A stretch of DNA of 64,000 bases from Synaphobranchus kaupii (taxonomy: Eukaryota > Chordata > Actinopteri > Anguilliformes > Synaphobranchidae), in assembly GCA_029718625.1 (NCBI GenBank), contig CM056380.1:101499586-101563585 (forward strand). Direction: 5' to 3'. The notes under the pieces were generated by a model that saw nothing but the letters and a program-made list of their open reading frames with translations, was not told the origin of the DNA and searched no databases. A program made the position numbers and the translations under genes. Every line of letters starts with the position of its first letter. Within the stretch, counting starts at the first letter, position 1. Below are positions 43,840 to 56,458 of this stretch, one piece after another.

Positions 43840-46770
43840 TTCAGTCAGGACCACTGTCGTTAAAGTTTAAATCTTTATTAACATTATTAAAGCAACACAG
43901 TTAGGTCTGGCGGTATGGATCTGTTCAAAAAGCCCTGCCGCCAGTCCAGGCAAGCATGCATGGACAAGGCAGGGAGGGTGGCAGCAAAAACCCCCCATAG
44001 GGGTACACTCAGAACAGATCCAGCAGCAATGTGAATGGCCTTATAGATCACATTCCATTTAGTTTAGTACATATACATATAGCTCCTTTAAAGCGCTATT
44101 ATATGAAGCTTAGAGAACCGGGGCTTAACCCCCCGTAGAGCATGCCTAGGGCTACGATGGCAAGGAAAAACTCCCTTGCTGAGAACCTGACTCTGAGGGT
44201 GGAGCCCATCCGCTGACCGGCACCCGTTACTGGAGAGCTGATTACAGAATACATGTAAAAAGACTAACAGGAGACAAATGTCAATAAAATAATTGAGCCG
44301 GTGATGAGATGATTTGAAGGCCAACAGCTGGTACCATGAGCTGAAGCAGGGTGTTCAGTCGATCTATAGCTACCGCTCCGGGCAGTTGCCTGTAGTGGGA
44401 CTAGAGGGGAAAAATATATAATCAGTAAGGCAGCACGAATATGTTGGCGAGCCGAGCAGGAGTGATAGTCACAAAAGAGAGACACTTATGAGGATGGAGG
44501 GGGGTGGAGGAGGGCTTTTTCACCCGCGGCGTGCAGCAGAACATGCAGGAGAAGAGACAAGTAGGGAGAGGGCATTAAATAGACCACCCTGTGATGTGAA
44601 TGGACTGTGATAGGTGAATCATCACTACAGCCGACCGGAGCTTCACTCACGTGACCTGCCTGAACTAACGCTACGCTCGATTTCAGTCAGGACCACCATC
44701 GTTAACGTTAAAATCTTTATTAACATTATTAAAGCAACACAGTTATGTTTGTATGGATCTGTTCAAAAAGCACTGCCACCAATCCAGGCAAGCATGCATA
44801 GATAAGGCAGGGAGGGCAGCAGCAAAACCCCCAAAAACAACCATACGCCAAGCGCTGCTAGTACGTGGTCTCCAGCTGAAGTGTTGACTATGTGTAATGA
44901 CCTTGCTTTCAGGATGAAGCCATTCTGTCCATCAGCTCAAGGCTAGGAATTACGAACATTAGCCATATACCAAAACAGAAACAGCCATGTTTCTATACAG
45001 CTGAGCTCATTGCTTTATGGATTGAAATAATTGTTGACACCTGTGTCAACAACAACCTTTCACTTCAGGATGAAGCCATTCTGTCCATCAGCTCAAGGCC
45101 ATTCTAACATGTTAATTAATATTTGTTATGTGAATCAACAAGCATGTTGGAATTTCCCCCAAGGCAGAGGTTAACCATTGAGCCGGAATTACAATTTCAG
45201 GGGAAATATACTACTCCCATGTCAGTGTAAATGAATCCTCACTTGTTGCCAGGAATTAGCCATATGCCAAAACAGAAACAGCCATGTTTCTATACAGCTG
45301 AGCTCATTGCTTTATGGACTGAAATAATTTACGACACCTGTGCGAATGTGATGTTCATAAGCGACAGATGACCAACGGGGCATAACTTAGTGTGGACACC
45401 AGGGCGACTGTTGATGCAGTCATTGTGGCACCGATTGTAGAAGGCGTGGACGGTGTATAGCTCGGGAACGAGTACTGACCAACCTCTCAGCCTTTCTGCG
45501 GTTGTTATTCGATTTGGCATCGTCTGATGCTCCATCTGATTTTTTCCATCTCCGTTCCAGTGTTTGGATCTCGCCCAGTCATTATTTTCCACACCCGTGT
45601 TCGGTTTCCTGTTGGCCATAAATAGTGCAGGATTTCCGCTTTCCTGCACTTCGATATTGTCGTTGCTAATTGACATCGAAGTCTGTGAGGTATAGGAACA
45701 CGGTCACTGCCTTTCTGGTTGTAAAAATAAGAAAGGCAGCAAGTCCGGTTAAAGAAGTTAGGATAGGACTGGTTATTTTCTTTAAAGCTCCTATCCCTTT
45801 TCTTTGTCCTTTATTCTCTTGTTCTGTTACCTTTTTTGTTTTTAGCTCTTTGGCTACAGAGCTTAGGTAACAGACTGTTTTTCTGTATAAGTCTTCACCC
45901 GTGTAGCTCGGGGTTATTCTTTTATTTTCTCTACCTCTCTTCTACGCTCTTTGTCTTAGAGCGTGAGGTACTTTTTGTTTGTTATACTCGCTTCTTCAAG
46001 CTCGCCTCCTTTTGAGGTAGATTTGTTTTGACTTAGGAATGGGAGAAAAAACTTCCCAACCTTAGTTTTCCTTTTCCTGTTGCGGTTTATCCGCTTTGTG
46101 GCGTATCTCTCGAGGTACGCTTATAGATTCCCTATCTGTCGCGTTTGGTTCTCAGAACCTTACCTCGCCCCTTCACAATTTATTGATTAAATGAGAGCTT
46201 ACAGCTAGGCTACATTTATGTCCCTATGGTGCCGTCTCATCTGCCATCATGAAATGGGATATCCAAGTCCGTTCTCGTCAATGTTGCCAGAAGCCTGAAT
46301 TAATTCCCCTCCCCAAAAGAATTCTGAAAACCACCCATCTTCAATTGACTCCATACAATTTTCTCACTATTCATCCCCCATTCCTCCTTTTAAAATCCAC
46401 CATTGACTCCTTTTAAATGACACCATTTTTCTTTAAATCCCCTACATTTAGGGGTTAATCCCCCAGTCTGGCAACTCTGTGTTGGGAGAGGGTGAATCCG
46501 ATGCTCCCTTGCGTTCTTGGAACAGAACTTGGCCATTAAATATTACGTCACACAAGTTCACAAGTCCGCAAGTACAGACAAGTACAGACATTGAGAAACA
46601 CCCAAGTAGGGAGAGGGTGTTAAATAGACTGCCCTTCGATGTGAATGGACTGTGATAGGTGAATCATCACTACAGCTGAGCCATCAGCTGATTTGACCGG
46701 TACTTCACTCACGTGACCTGCCTGAACTAACGCTATGCCATAGACTGTATAAAAATAGCGCTACGCTCGA
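43840..46770. repeat. Cluster of shuffled repeat blocks
   Basis: Block A (TCAGTCAGGACCAC ... CTTTATTAACATTATTAAAG ... GGCAAGCATGCAT) occurs at about 43844-43998 and 44682-44838. Block B (AGTAGGGAGAGGG ... GGTGAATCATCACTACAGC ... TGACCTGCCTGAACTAACGC) occurs at 44563-44680 and 46605-46738. Block C (CAGGATGAAGCCATTCTGTC) occurs at 44911 and 45065. Block D (AAACAGAAACAGCCATGTTT) occurs at about 44973 and 45267. A gypsy LTR (about 45470-46177) interrupts the series. Minus-strand AATAAAG words in block A suggest retroelement 3' ends. No gene. Confidence 0.7.
45470..46177 (+). mobile_element. Solo LTR related to the 32.2 kb gypsy LTR
   Basis: Shares with the LTR at 32247-32879, in order, CTGATTTTTTCC-CTCCGTTCC, CATAAATAGTGCAGGATTTC, CACTTCGATATTGTC, GAGCGTGAGGTA, CTCGCCTCCTTTTGAGGT and GTTTGGTTCTC-GAACCT, ending CTTCACA (46177). 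The left boundary is approximate. No internal coding region, so either a solo LTR or a fragment. Confidence 0.75.
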
Positions 46771-46908
46771 TTTTTGCTTGACAACCAAATGCCAAAATGG
46801 CCGCGAAAGGATATTTCCATTTCAGCTGATTAAGTCGATAAAAATCAATAAACATAAAAGTAACTATATATAATCCATATATATATCATTGGTAACCATG
46901 GTATAAGC

Positions 46909-47409
46909 TGTCACGTCCCGTGCCTCCACGTCTACGTCTGGTTTTTCCGTTTGTATTTTCTATCTGGTAGTCTGTTCCGTGTTTTCCCTCTCTCCCTCCA
47001 TTTTGTGTCTCCACTTCCCCGCACCTGAATTGTGTTTTCTCATTCGTTTTGTCTCACCTGTTCCTCGTTGTTTCTTTGTTAGTTTGGTATTTAGTCTCCC
47101 CTGTTTCTTTGTTCTGTGCCAGATCGTATTGTGCCCTGCATTCGTGCTTGTCGCAATCTTTCCAGCATTTATTCCTGCCTGCTCCTTGCCTGTTCGGAGT
47201 TCCTGTCCTCGTTCCTGTGTTACTTCGCTTTTGCTTATTCTGCACTACCCTGTTTGCTGGACACTGACCCCTGCCTGGAACTGACTACGAATCTGCCTTG
47301 CCTTTATTGCACTGTTTGCTGGACTTTGACCCTGTTCTGTCGACCTTGAATAAAGCCTATTCCTATCACTTCTGGTGTCTGCGTTTGGTTCCGATCAGTT
47401 CTCATAACA
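46909..47409 (+). mobile_element. Solo LTR (plus orientation)
   Basis: Runs TGTCACGTCCCGTG ... CTCATAACA, about 500 bases, with AATAAA at 47349-47354 placed as in an LTR. The flanks ATAAGC and ATAAAC are nearly alike and may be a worn target duplication. An internal duplicate (TGTTTGCTGGAC-CTGACCC, near 47248 and 47311) is visible. Confidence 0.7.
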
Positions 47410-47459
47410 ATAAACACAATAATCCACTCTGAGGTGTGCATTACATGGTTCTAACGCAC

Positions 47460-47690
47460 CCAACAACATCAAAAGGCTTGATATCTTATTTTCAGGTACT
47501 CTTACAAGCGATAATATAATCTCTCTGCATTTCTATGGGAATTGGGGGATGGGACTAGATTAAGCTGGAAAATACAAGGGAATAGCATGGGAACACATGG
47601 TTGGCTAAATGGCTGTAAGTCATCAAGGGTTTGAGGTATCAAATGAGCCTCAAACCATCACTCTGCTGACACTGCTGATTTTGAAAATTA
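47460..47690. repeat. Fragment of the 16.1 kb MITE family
   Basis: Contains GGTACTCTTACAAGCGATA ... CTCTCTGCATTTCTATGGGA ... GGTTGGCTAAATGGCTGTAA and CCTCAAACCATCACTCTG, the inverse of the internal sequence of 16087-16730. Confidence 0.7.
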
Positions 47691-49960
47691 AATTGCTTTT
47701 AGCTATTGTGATCCAAGTCCAGTACGTACACTTGGAAAATGCATGTAATAAATAAATGTAGGGTTTCTATGGGGAATCTGTAGTCTGAAGAACAAGCCAG
47801 AACAAGCCACCTTGGCACAAGCCACTCAAAGTTTCTAACTGTATTCCAATGCAATAAGAATGGAGAATATGTCACGTGAGGGATGGTCAAATCCCTGATT
47901 TATCTCCTGTTGCACAAGCAGACTCTCCCAGCGTCATCAGTTATACAAAACCATACATATCAGTGCATGTTGTAAACTGTGGCATGTTTTATCTGCTTTC
48001 CTGGAGACAACCAGGTTAATCTGCAAGTATGTGAGCTCACACAGTTTAATGATCCTGAAAAAATATATAACTGAAAGCTTAGATTTATGACTGAAAAATT
48101 ATCTTACAGAACTGTTATTACATTACCTGACATTACATTCATTTAGCAGACACTTTCATCCAAAGCGACGTACAATAAGTGCATACAGAGACGTCATCAA
48201 GGTCACTACAGAACAGACAAGACAAAGCACATCCTTACCATAATGTCGCAGCTATCCGTAGTAATGAACGTTGACTGTAGTTCACAGTAAGCTGTGGGTA
48301 AATCAGCTATACTACACTTCTATTCTAAATACTATTATAAACTATAACAAACAGACAGGAAAACACAGGGAACTAGTACCATGAGGTCCTAGGTTAGAAT
48401 ATCAGTCAAGGCGGAATCTGAAGAGGTGTGTCTTCAGGCCTCGACGGAACGCAGGCAGGGTTTGACTAGGTCACATGCAGGGGAGGCTATTTTTAGACTA
48501 AGGCTTCCTTCCTTATTCCCTGGCTTGGGGCTAAAGAGGTACCCTAGCGCGCATCAAGATGGGGACGCTGGAATGACTGACAGGAAGTTCAAAGTGTCTC
48601 CATGTGACAATGGCTATTATTGTACCGCCCCTGGTAGAGAGTATTAAGGTTTTTTCTTTCTTTCTTTTTGTAATCTGAAAACATTTCCAATATGATGCCA
48701 GCCACGAAGCATGTGTTAACATTAATAAATTCAGACACCTCCTGGCTATTGTGGGGTGGTAGGTATAAATAAAAATGTAAATTAAAAATCTTGAACTGAA
48801 ACACTTACTATAATTAATGGTTCTCTTTTGAGACCAGAGTTATGTAAGAACTTAAAGAAATAAGAATATGTGATGACGAGAACAGGCCATTCAATCCTTC
48901 TAGACTCGCTTTGCCTACTGTCCAGTACTGAGTTCATGGATGAGAATTGACTATCTGAATCTTCTCTGGGATAGTCACTCCAATTCTTTCTCACGTTATA
49001 CAGTGTCCTTCATTTGTACTGTATAGCCTACATATCTATTGCCCATTTGCCCCCATGCTCAAGACTGTGGCCAGCATGCTAAGGCTTTAATATGTTATGT
49101 AATTAAACATGTTTTTATAGCGGCTTACTGTATGTTCGCAAGAAAAATCATTTAATGTCTGGAGGAACAGTAGAGTAACAGCACCCTCCCTCGTAACCTT
49201 TTTCTGTTAAAGTCTTCACCGGGGCTCACAGCATGTGAGTGAATCTCTTCAGTGGATTATCTGACACTATCTCCATGACACCATATCCTGTGAATGAGGC
49301 AGAGCAAAATCGTTGTATTCCTGGTGGGATGATCGTGCTGAGAGGATTAGCAGAATGCGCAAGGAGAGAGCGCACCATGAGGATTCCATTGGAGTGACTT
49401 GCTCTGGTGATAATCCAAAATAATCACAGCCCCACTTGTGTGGCTCACCATCTAGGGACAGGTTACTTGTTTCTACGTAGTGCTTTTCAAAGAAATTAAA
49501 GCAAGTTTGGGTGGGGCACGGTGTTATATTACCTCCAACAGCACAAATAAGTGGCACCCATTTGAGTGATACATGAATGCTTCTTTATATGAGAACGCAT
49601 GACACAAAATGCTGTTGAGTTATTTAAACCCAAGAATTATTCTTATTTTCATGTTGTGGGATTGAAGAGTTAGCCCGACCACTGTAGAACCGCATGGGCC
49701 AGAAGCATGATTGCATCCCCTGAGAAAGGCAGAAAAACCTGCAGCGCAGTATAAAAGCATTGAGTAATTGGTTTTGGAAAAAAACACCAGGATCGGTCTC
49801 TACATGGGACACTCTTAGCACCTTGGATTTAATTAATCCAAATGTTAACTAAGATCAGTCCTACTTGACTTCAATATTTTGGTGAGAGTCATAAGTGAGT
49901 GATTATTTTTATTGTTTTCTTCTGTTAGTTGAGGAAGAAACTGAAGATAGCAACATACCC
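47691..49960. other. Intergenic DNA with a LINE tail fragment
   Basis: At 48120-48215 the words TTTAGCAGACACTTTCATCC and AAAGCGACGTACAATAAGTG are the inverse 3' end of a common fish LINE. No gene recognised elsewhere in the stretch. Confidence 0.45.
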
Positions 49961-50082
49961 CAACATCAGCAGCCATACCACCATGTACCCTGCTCCTGCT
50001 GAATGGCTGAAGCCAAGCAGATGTAGGGTAATGGTTAGTACTTGGATGGGGTACTTCCCGTCTGGGAAAACAATTCTGCAAG
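49961..50082 (+). pseudogene. 5S rRNA-derived sequence (pseudogene or 5S-type SINE head)
   Basis: GCCATACCACC near the start, AAGCCAAGCAG in the middle and the internal-promoter stretch TGGTTAGTACTTGGATGGGG, followed by CCCGTCTGGGAAAAC, line up in order and spacing with vertebrate 5S rRNA. The first 10 bases and the central arm are heavily altered and the 3' terminus is lost, so it is not a functional rRNA gene. SINE3-type elements in fish have such 5S heads; whether the following sequence is a SINE body is unclear. Confidence 0.75.
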
Positions 50083-52600
50083 TTCAAAAAGCATGCAACG
50101 GAATATATTTTCCTTTTAATTTTGGCGTATACATTTTTTTTTTAGGTAAGCTGGACTTGTTTGAGGTAAATTTGAACCTGTATGAAAATATGGCCCATTG
50201 GACCCCATTGTAAAGCAGAGTGGAGCAGTTTTTTGGGCGACTAAAGCTTGAAAAAAAAAGATGTGACAAAATTATTATTATTATTACCGATCAGCATGGT
50301 GGAAATAATTAGTAAAAATAGTCGAAAAAAAATTAAACCCTTTAATTATTGGAATTTTGCTCTTCATAGAAAGATTTTTTGGTCTAAAGGGTTTGTGATC
50401 TGTGCTTATAAATGTGAATAGAAAGAATCATCCAACCTTGGAAAGAATAGAATAACTTTCGGGAACTTCAGTTGTAGCCCCAGCAACAACAAAAATAGAC
50501 ATAGACAGTGGGGCAGACCCACAACATCAAATTAAGTTAATTAAATTGGAATACAGCCATGATTAAAAATAGCCCCCGTTGTCCCGAGATGTCCAGTGTC
50601 ATTTAGCAGTCCAACACACAAACTCGTAACGTCGTAACGAGTAACGGAGCACCGAACTGTTCAGCCTTCCCACTCGACGCCTCACTCCACCATCTTCTCC
50701 TTCCCTTCCATGGTTGTCCTTTGAAGACCACCTGCACTCTCTGATCAGTCCCGACATCTTCAAACTCCGGTGAAGAGCGATGGTAAACTTTGCTGCTGCT
50801 GATCCAACGGACATTCCCGAGCATATGTTGCGAATGCGTCTCCATGGTGACAACCACGAACAAAATTATCCCGGCGAGACAATTCAACAATATCATCAAG
50901 ACAAGCGGCAGGAGTGCCCCGAAAAATCATGATATAGATAGATATGTAGTAGTAGTCATAGTCGTATAATGTGGGTAGAATGTTTTAAACTGTTTGAGGG
51001 TCATGATGGCAGCTGCATTTCCTTTGACTTACTTTCAAAGATAGGTTGATTATTTAATGCCAAAGATGCTACAGTCAATGAAATAGCTTAAATAAGCATT
51101 TTCCATTGCTTGTCTGTTGTCTTTTGTTTTTAACTCACAAAAAAAACTGCAAATTGACAATCATTATAGTAAAAATCATAATGGCTTTAAAATAAAAATC
51201 ACCACAAGATTATCTTTTCTTTTCATTTCTGTTTTCAGTCTATTTTTAGTTTCTGAGAGGAAAAATCATCCAGTTTGAAAAAAGGTTTGACTGTCAGAGA
51301 GTAGTGCAGGCTCAACATTGCTTCTGTCATGTAATTATTTGTGTGGGTCTGGTGCCTGTCTGAGTTTTCAGTTGACTATTTCTGACAGATTGAGTCCAAT
51401 TAAAAACAAATCCTGCCTAGATTGTGAGAGGGATCTGGACACAAACTCCCTCCACATTTCAGACTGTGTCGTACTCTCTCTGCAGCCAGATTACAATGCA
51501 GAATTAGTACCTGTGTGTAAAAATGGGGACTCGGTACAAGCCAATGGCAGCAACGGACCTTTGGAATCTTTGCCGTGATATAAATGTAGTTATGTGTTTA
51601 AAATACGGCAAAGATCATCTGGTAGTCGAAAATTCTCACATGGATATTTTTCTTCTTCTTTATCCTTCTAATCATCTCTCCATTTCTTGCTCCTCTATCC
51701 ATTGTTGTTCTCCTTCATGTGTAGAGCAATTGAGTTTCATTAATGTATACAGTCCACCAATGGCCATCATATTGCCTCAGTTCTTTTGAAGTCTAAAAGG
51801 GTTGCTGCAGGTCCCCAAGACAAAAAGCAGTGCCATTACAACCGTTGACCTTGGTGGGGCTTTTCATGCCAAAATACACTAAGGAGGCTGAGGAGATATC
51901 CACGAAGATATCCTCACTGAGATAGAAAAATATCCTCACAGCTATTGCTCCAGCTGGAAATCATTCTAACAATAAGGAAGGCACCATAGTGGCATTTACC
52001 GGGAAGCAATTACAAGGACAATGTATATCTTAAGTAGATGGAGCCAACAACTGTAGACTAACTTAATTTACAGCATTACCCAAAAAAAAAAAACATTTTG
52101 TTGCTAAGCTGCAAAACAAAATTGCTAGCAAGATTGTGGATATTTCTTTATATTTCTTTTAAAAATGGCTGGCTTGCTAGCAAGAACTGCACAAACTGCA
52201 AAATCAAAATAAATAAATAATTACGACAAGTTCTTTGTCAAACAGTCTTATGATATAGCATTACTGCAAAGTGCAGTTTGTCCAATAGCACGGTATTTTG
52301 TTTTGAACCATATTTTGTAACCCTTGATTTTACATATTCCCCTTTATTTGGGAAAACATTTGGTCCAGGCTTTTTGGCAGACTCATCCACCTGCTGCGAC
52401 ATTATCTGTCAGTTGAGCGTGTACTCTCTTCTGAAGCACACGCTAAGCTAACTGCTGTTTCTTTTCTTAATTCCCACACCAGCTGATATGCACAGCCATT
52501 TGTTTGGAGGAGTAAAGTTATGCACGTGACCCACAGAGTTGATAGTGTGTGATAAGAGCAGAACAAGCCTGTGGACTGAAGCCCTCCCTGGCTAAGTAAC
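50083..52600. other. Intergenic DNA with one unassigned candidate exon
   Basis: Mostly AT-rich with nothing recognised. The exception is a locally GC-richer segment on the minus strand (about 50900-50600) with an open frame described in the findings. Confidence 0.35.
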
Positions 52601-53238
52601 TGTTAGGAACCGGCTTCTTTCCAAATAATCAAAAAAGTCAGGACAATGCAGGAACTCACTCAACACAACAAACACTTCACTAGAAAAAGCTAAAGTTTAT
52701 TGCAAATCACAGGGGCCAGCGCAGCCCAGACACCGCACAAATTGCGGTGCAGCAACCTTAGACACACTGGTCATCTAGCCAAGCTTATATACCCTCTGAG
52801 GCCTTGAGTTTGACGCGATTGTTTACATTATCTGTGAGAGCACATCTCCCAAATGTTCCCAAATAACATGTTTTTCTTTATCAACAACTCACGCCATTAG
52901 GCATGCCTAATAACTTATGGCACCTAGATGTCCTGTCAGGGAGGGCAGAGGCCTGTCCAAAGATCAGACCAAATCCTTCATCAACAGACACACACATGCA
53001 TAATTACTCTAATAGGACAAAACTCAGAACCAATCAGTGACACTATGGCCAATTATGCAATGATCTATGGGGCTGCTGGCCAAAAACAAGTCTTTTATTT
53101 GATTCTGCTGAACGTATTCAGTGGCGTTATTTACAGCCATTTTGTGTACTGTGCCTTCTATTGTTTCTTATTGATGAACCTCAATTGATAATAAAATAAC
53201 CCTTTCGTCAGCTAGCAAGGGAGACTAAACACTTACAG
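52601..53238 (-). mobile_element. Probable solo LTR (minus orientation)
   Basis: On the minus strand it runs TGTAAGTGTTTAGTCTCCC ... GAAGCCGGTTCCTAACA. A TATATAAGCTTGG box (about 52793-52781) and a downstream AATAAACTTTAG signal (about 52701-52690) are spaced as in an LTR (promoter, R, poly(A)). The flanking pentamers GTAAC and GTCCC match only partly. No pol remnants adjoin. Confidence 0.6.
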
Positions 53239-54438
53239 TCCCATTGGCAATGCAACAAATTTCTGCAGAATTTGCATTACACAGCGATATTATGCACTAA
53301 ATACCTCACATTTTACAAACACCATGTATCACAAAGACTGTATTTGTTCTACAAAGTCAATTTAATCATAGTCTATTTCATTGCCTTTGTTTTATTTCCT
53401 CTTGATGTTGAAATTGATGCTGTATTGATGCGTTTATCATGATCTTCCAACCAAACTATGTTGTTATTGGCATTCACTTGGTTTACTTCTCGATTTGTAT
53501 TCCACTTAATTTAATTTGGAAAATATGTATAAATGTCAGCTCTGTTTTCAGTATTATTTGATTGAAGTGGGGTTGATGATGAATTACTTTTCTGGGTTGT
53601 TTCTGCAAGAAAGAGAGAAGCAGTTATTTATAAAAAATAAAGAGGAAACCAAACAATTGAAACTAACAGAGCTTGTTTTTTCTGCGTATGGTGATTAATT
53701 GATGATCTCATCTCAAGAGAGACAGACTCTCTCTCTTTCTTGGGTTATGTAGCCAGCGGTTGCTAACTCCAAGTTAGTTGTTGTTCTGGAAAAGCTGCAA
53801 AAATAGCATCCAACAAAAAGCTCAGTTTATGTATTACTAGCTACACTTCGCTATTGTTCTGCAACATAGCCACTATAGTGAACAGCCTGCGAAACACGCA
53901 GAGCCTAGGTTAACGTTACCACGCACTGACAGCGAATCCGCAGACGTTACAGGGATGACCTGCCGAAAGGATAGAATAACCCTTCTGCTGCACCAGCAAA
54001 GAAAAGACATGAAAAAAGAACATTTTAGGAATTTTAGGATTGTTGACTCAATCTGTGACAGTAGCGTCTAGAAGCTTTTCATTCTTGAATTTTCAATGAC
54101 AACATGAAAGGACATGCTTATTAAATCTCACCAGCAGTTGCATGGTCCCACCCCTGGGGGCACCCCTAAAATATTGATTTAACCCAGAGCTGGGCTGTGT
54201 CCAAATACGACCCCTACATCCTTTTGAGGGCGCATATTTGAGTCCACTTTGTCAAAAAGCTTTTGAGCGGGCGACTTTTTCTCACAAATGGGGGCACTTA
54301 AAATACCAGGATGAAAACCTTATTTCCGGGGTTTTGTTGAGGGAATTCAGGAGCACACTCATCTGCAGAACTGTAATGCGGCGTGGCGTGTGAGGTAGGG
54401 GGAGCCAAACGCAGCAAGGGGATTCTTTAAGCCCTAGG
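53239..54438. other. Intergenic DNA, nothing recognised
   Basis: AT-rich; one short open frame (53516-53698) with no domain. Confidence 0.35.
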
Positions 54439-56458
54439 TGTCACGATCCGAAAAACAGAAACGAACCCAAATGCACGACCAAGAGACAAATGAACAGGAA
54501 TGGGTGTTTTATTTACTGGATTGGGGTAGTCCCAAGCCGTACAAAGAAAACACACAACACAGGCGGATGTTCCAAGCCGGAACTGGACTTTGGTTCAGAC
54601 TCGGAACCGGACAGGAACTGGACCGGGAGGTCCAACAGGAACTGGACGGTAACACTGGCGGATGTTCCAAGCCGGAACTGGACTTTGGTTCTGACCCGGA
54701 ACCGGACAGGAACTGGACCGGGAGGTCCAACAGGAACTGGACGGTAACACTGGCGGATGTTCCAAGCCGGAACTGGACTTTGGTTCTGACCCGGAACCGG
54801 ACAGGAACTGGACCGGGAGGTCCAACAGGAACTGGACGGGAACACTGGCGGATTTTCCAAGCCGGAACTGGACTTTGGTTCTGACTCGGAACCGGACAGG
54901 AACTGGACCGGGAGGTCCAACAGGAACTGGACGGGAACACTGGCGGATTTTCCAAGCCGGAACTGGACTTTGGTTCTGACTCGGAACCGGACAGGAACTG
55001 GACCGGGAGGTCCAACAGGAACTGGGCTGAGGAACAGGAACGGACTGGACTGGCACGGAGCAGAAAGGCAGAGGTAAGTGAGAGGCAGGGTCCGACAGGG
55101 CAGGCAGGGCACCCAGCTATGGGTTAGACGAGGGTAAGCCTGGAGGTACTGTAACACACACAGGGAGGGTGAAGCAGCTGTAGGCAGAGCAGACTGTGGC
55201 GAAACAGACTAAAACAATAAGGCAGTTAGGACTGGAGAAAACAAGAAAAGAACAGGAATCCAAAAACTCAACAGAATCTTTAGTAACTAGACTAGAACAG
55301 GAGACCAGAAAAACCCAACTAGGTACGTCAAAGAACTGGCGCCAAACAGCAGCCAGACAGAGGAATATATAGTGGAGTGAAATTGAAACCAATCAAAAAA
55401 GGCGTGAGGAATGTAATCAAGGGTGATTAACTAACAAGCAGGTGAGGAATGCATGCAGTGCAGGAGAAAGGAGATAGGCTGAAACAGATGGGGAACAGAG
55501 TGAACTAAACGGGAGGACCACGCCCAGCCTGCAGCACAGGGGAAAACATGGACGAAGGAAGACCAACATGACACGGAGGGAGAGGGAAAAACACGGAAAC
55601 AAACAGGAAGGGAACCTGCTACCCTAACTTCTACGAGCTAAGTAACTAAGTAGAAGCGTGAACGCCCGATCTCCCAGGAGAGAGAAACTTTTTACAGGCG
55701 AAATAGAGCAGAGATCTGCGGTCCCATACTTCTACGAGATAAGTAACTAAAGAGCCAGCAAGAATAAAGCCCTGCCTCAGCAACGAGACGTTAAAACAGG
55801 CGAGTAGCACGAAAGGTACAAATAACACACACCAAATAAATAAAGCCGTAAAGTCAGTATGATAAACTCTTAGTAAGAAACTACTATACAGATACATACA
55901 AACAAACAAAGACTCCTCTCGCTTTCACGGAAGAAAGCAGACAGAGAGAGGAGAAAGAGACATCGAAAGGCAAAATCTAGGCAACGGACGAAAAAGGAAA
56001 AAGCGAGGACAGAAAAGAGACAGGGCGGAAGAGTCCGAATAACTACATCCACATAGCCTGGTACGCCAGGGGGGAAGTCCTAATAGCTACTTCCACATAG
56101 GCGAGTCCCGCATAACTCCAATGAAGCACAACGGAGAAAAACGGTTTCCTTAAAAACCTAGACCAAAATAATACTGACTTAAACATACAAAGGGCAGAAT
56201 AATACCACACACCAAACAGCATAAATGATGCCCGACAATACACCACAATACAAATCAACAAACAATCAATATAGAAGCCCCAACCGAAGGAAACGGGAGG
56301 CTTATATAGCTCTCAAGGTGACCACGCACAGGTGTGGATGCTAACAGAAGCTTCGCAATCCAAGCAGGGCGGAGCAAGCATCTGCCAAAAGGGCAGCGCC
56401 CTCGCGTGGCCACTGAGGAAAACGACCGCATAGGGAAAAAGGGTTAAAAACCATGACA
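54439..56458 (-). mobile_element. Composite LTR block (two LTRs, probably nested or abutting)
   Basis: On the minus strand it opens TGTCATGGTTTTTAACCC (56458) with a TATATAAGCC-type promoter word near 56303, and closes GGATCGTGACA (54439) with AATAAA near 54515. The part 55620-54439 shares CTGGGCGTGGTCC and its order of features with the LTR at 41225-41838. The part above 55625 carries two TACGAG-TAAGTAACTAA stem-loop units, like the TGTCATGG-type LTRs. I read it as two LTR sequences joined near 55620. No coding region. Confidence 0.6.
54560..55030. repeat. 95-bp minisatellite, about 5 copies
   Basis: The word AACTGGACTT recurs at 54581, 54676, 54771, 54866 and 54961, exactly 95 bases apart. 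Each unit has three or four copies of a smaller word, GGAACTGGAC or CGGAACCGGACAGG. Because 95 is not a multiple of 3, the repeat keeps all minus frames open and produces long spurious Pro/Val/Ser-rich ORFs. Confidence 0.95.

Noticed and set aside
49961..50082. Functional 5S rRNA gene
   Set aside because: Ends and central arm are altered and there is no T-run terminator at the right place.
54560..55030. Regularly spaced repeats resembling a CRISPR array
   Set aside because: The whole 95-base unit repeats, with no unique spacers, in a eukaryotic LTR.
54509..55157. Long minus-strand frames of up to 214 codons rich in P, V and S
   Set aside because: Produced by a 95-bp minisatellite whose period shifts frame; overlapping frames of equal quality exist.
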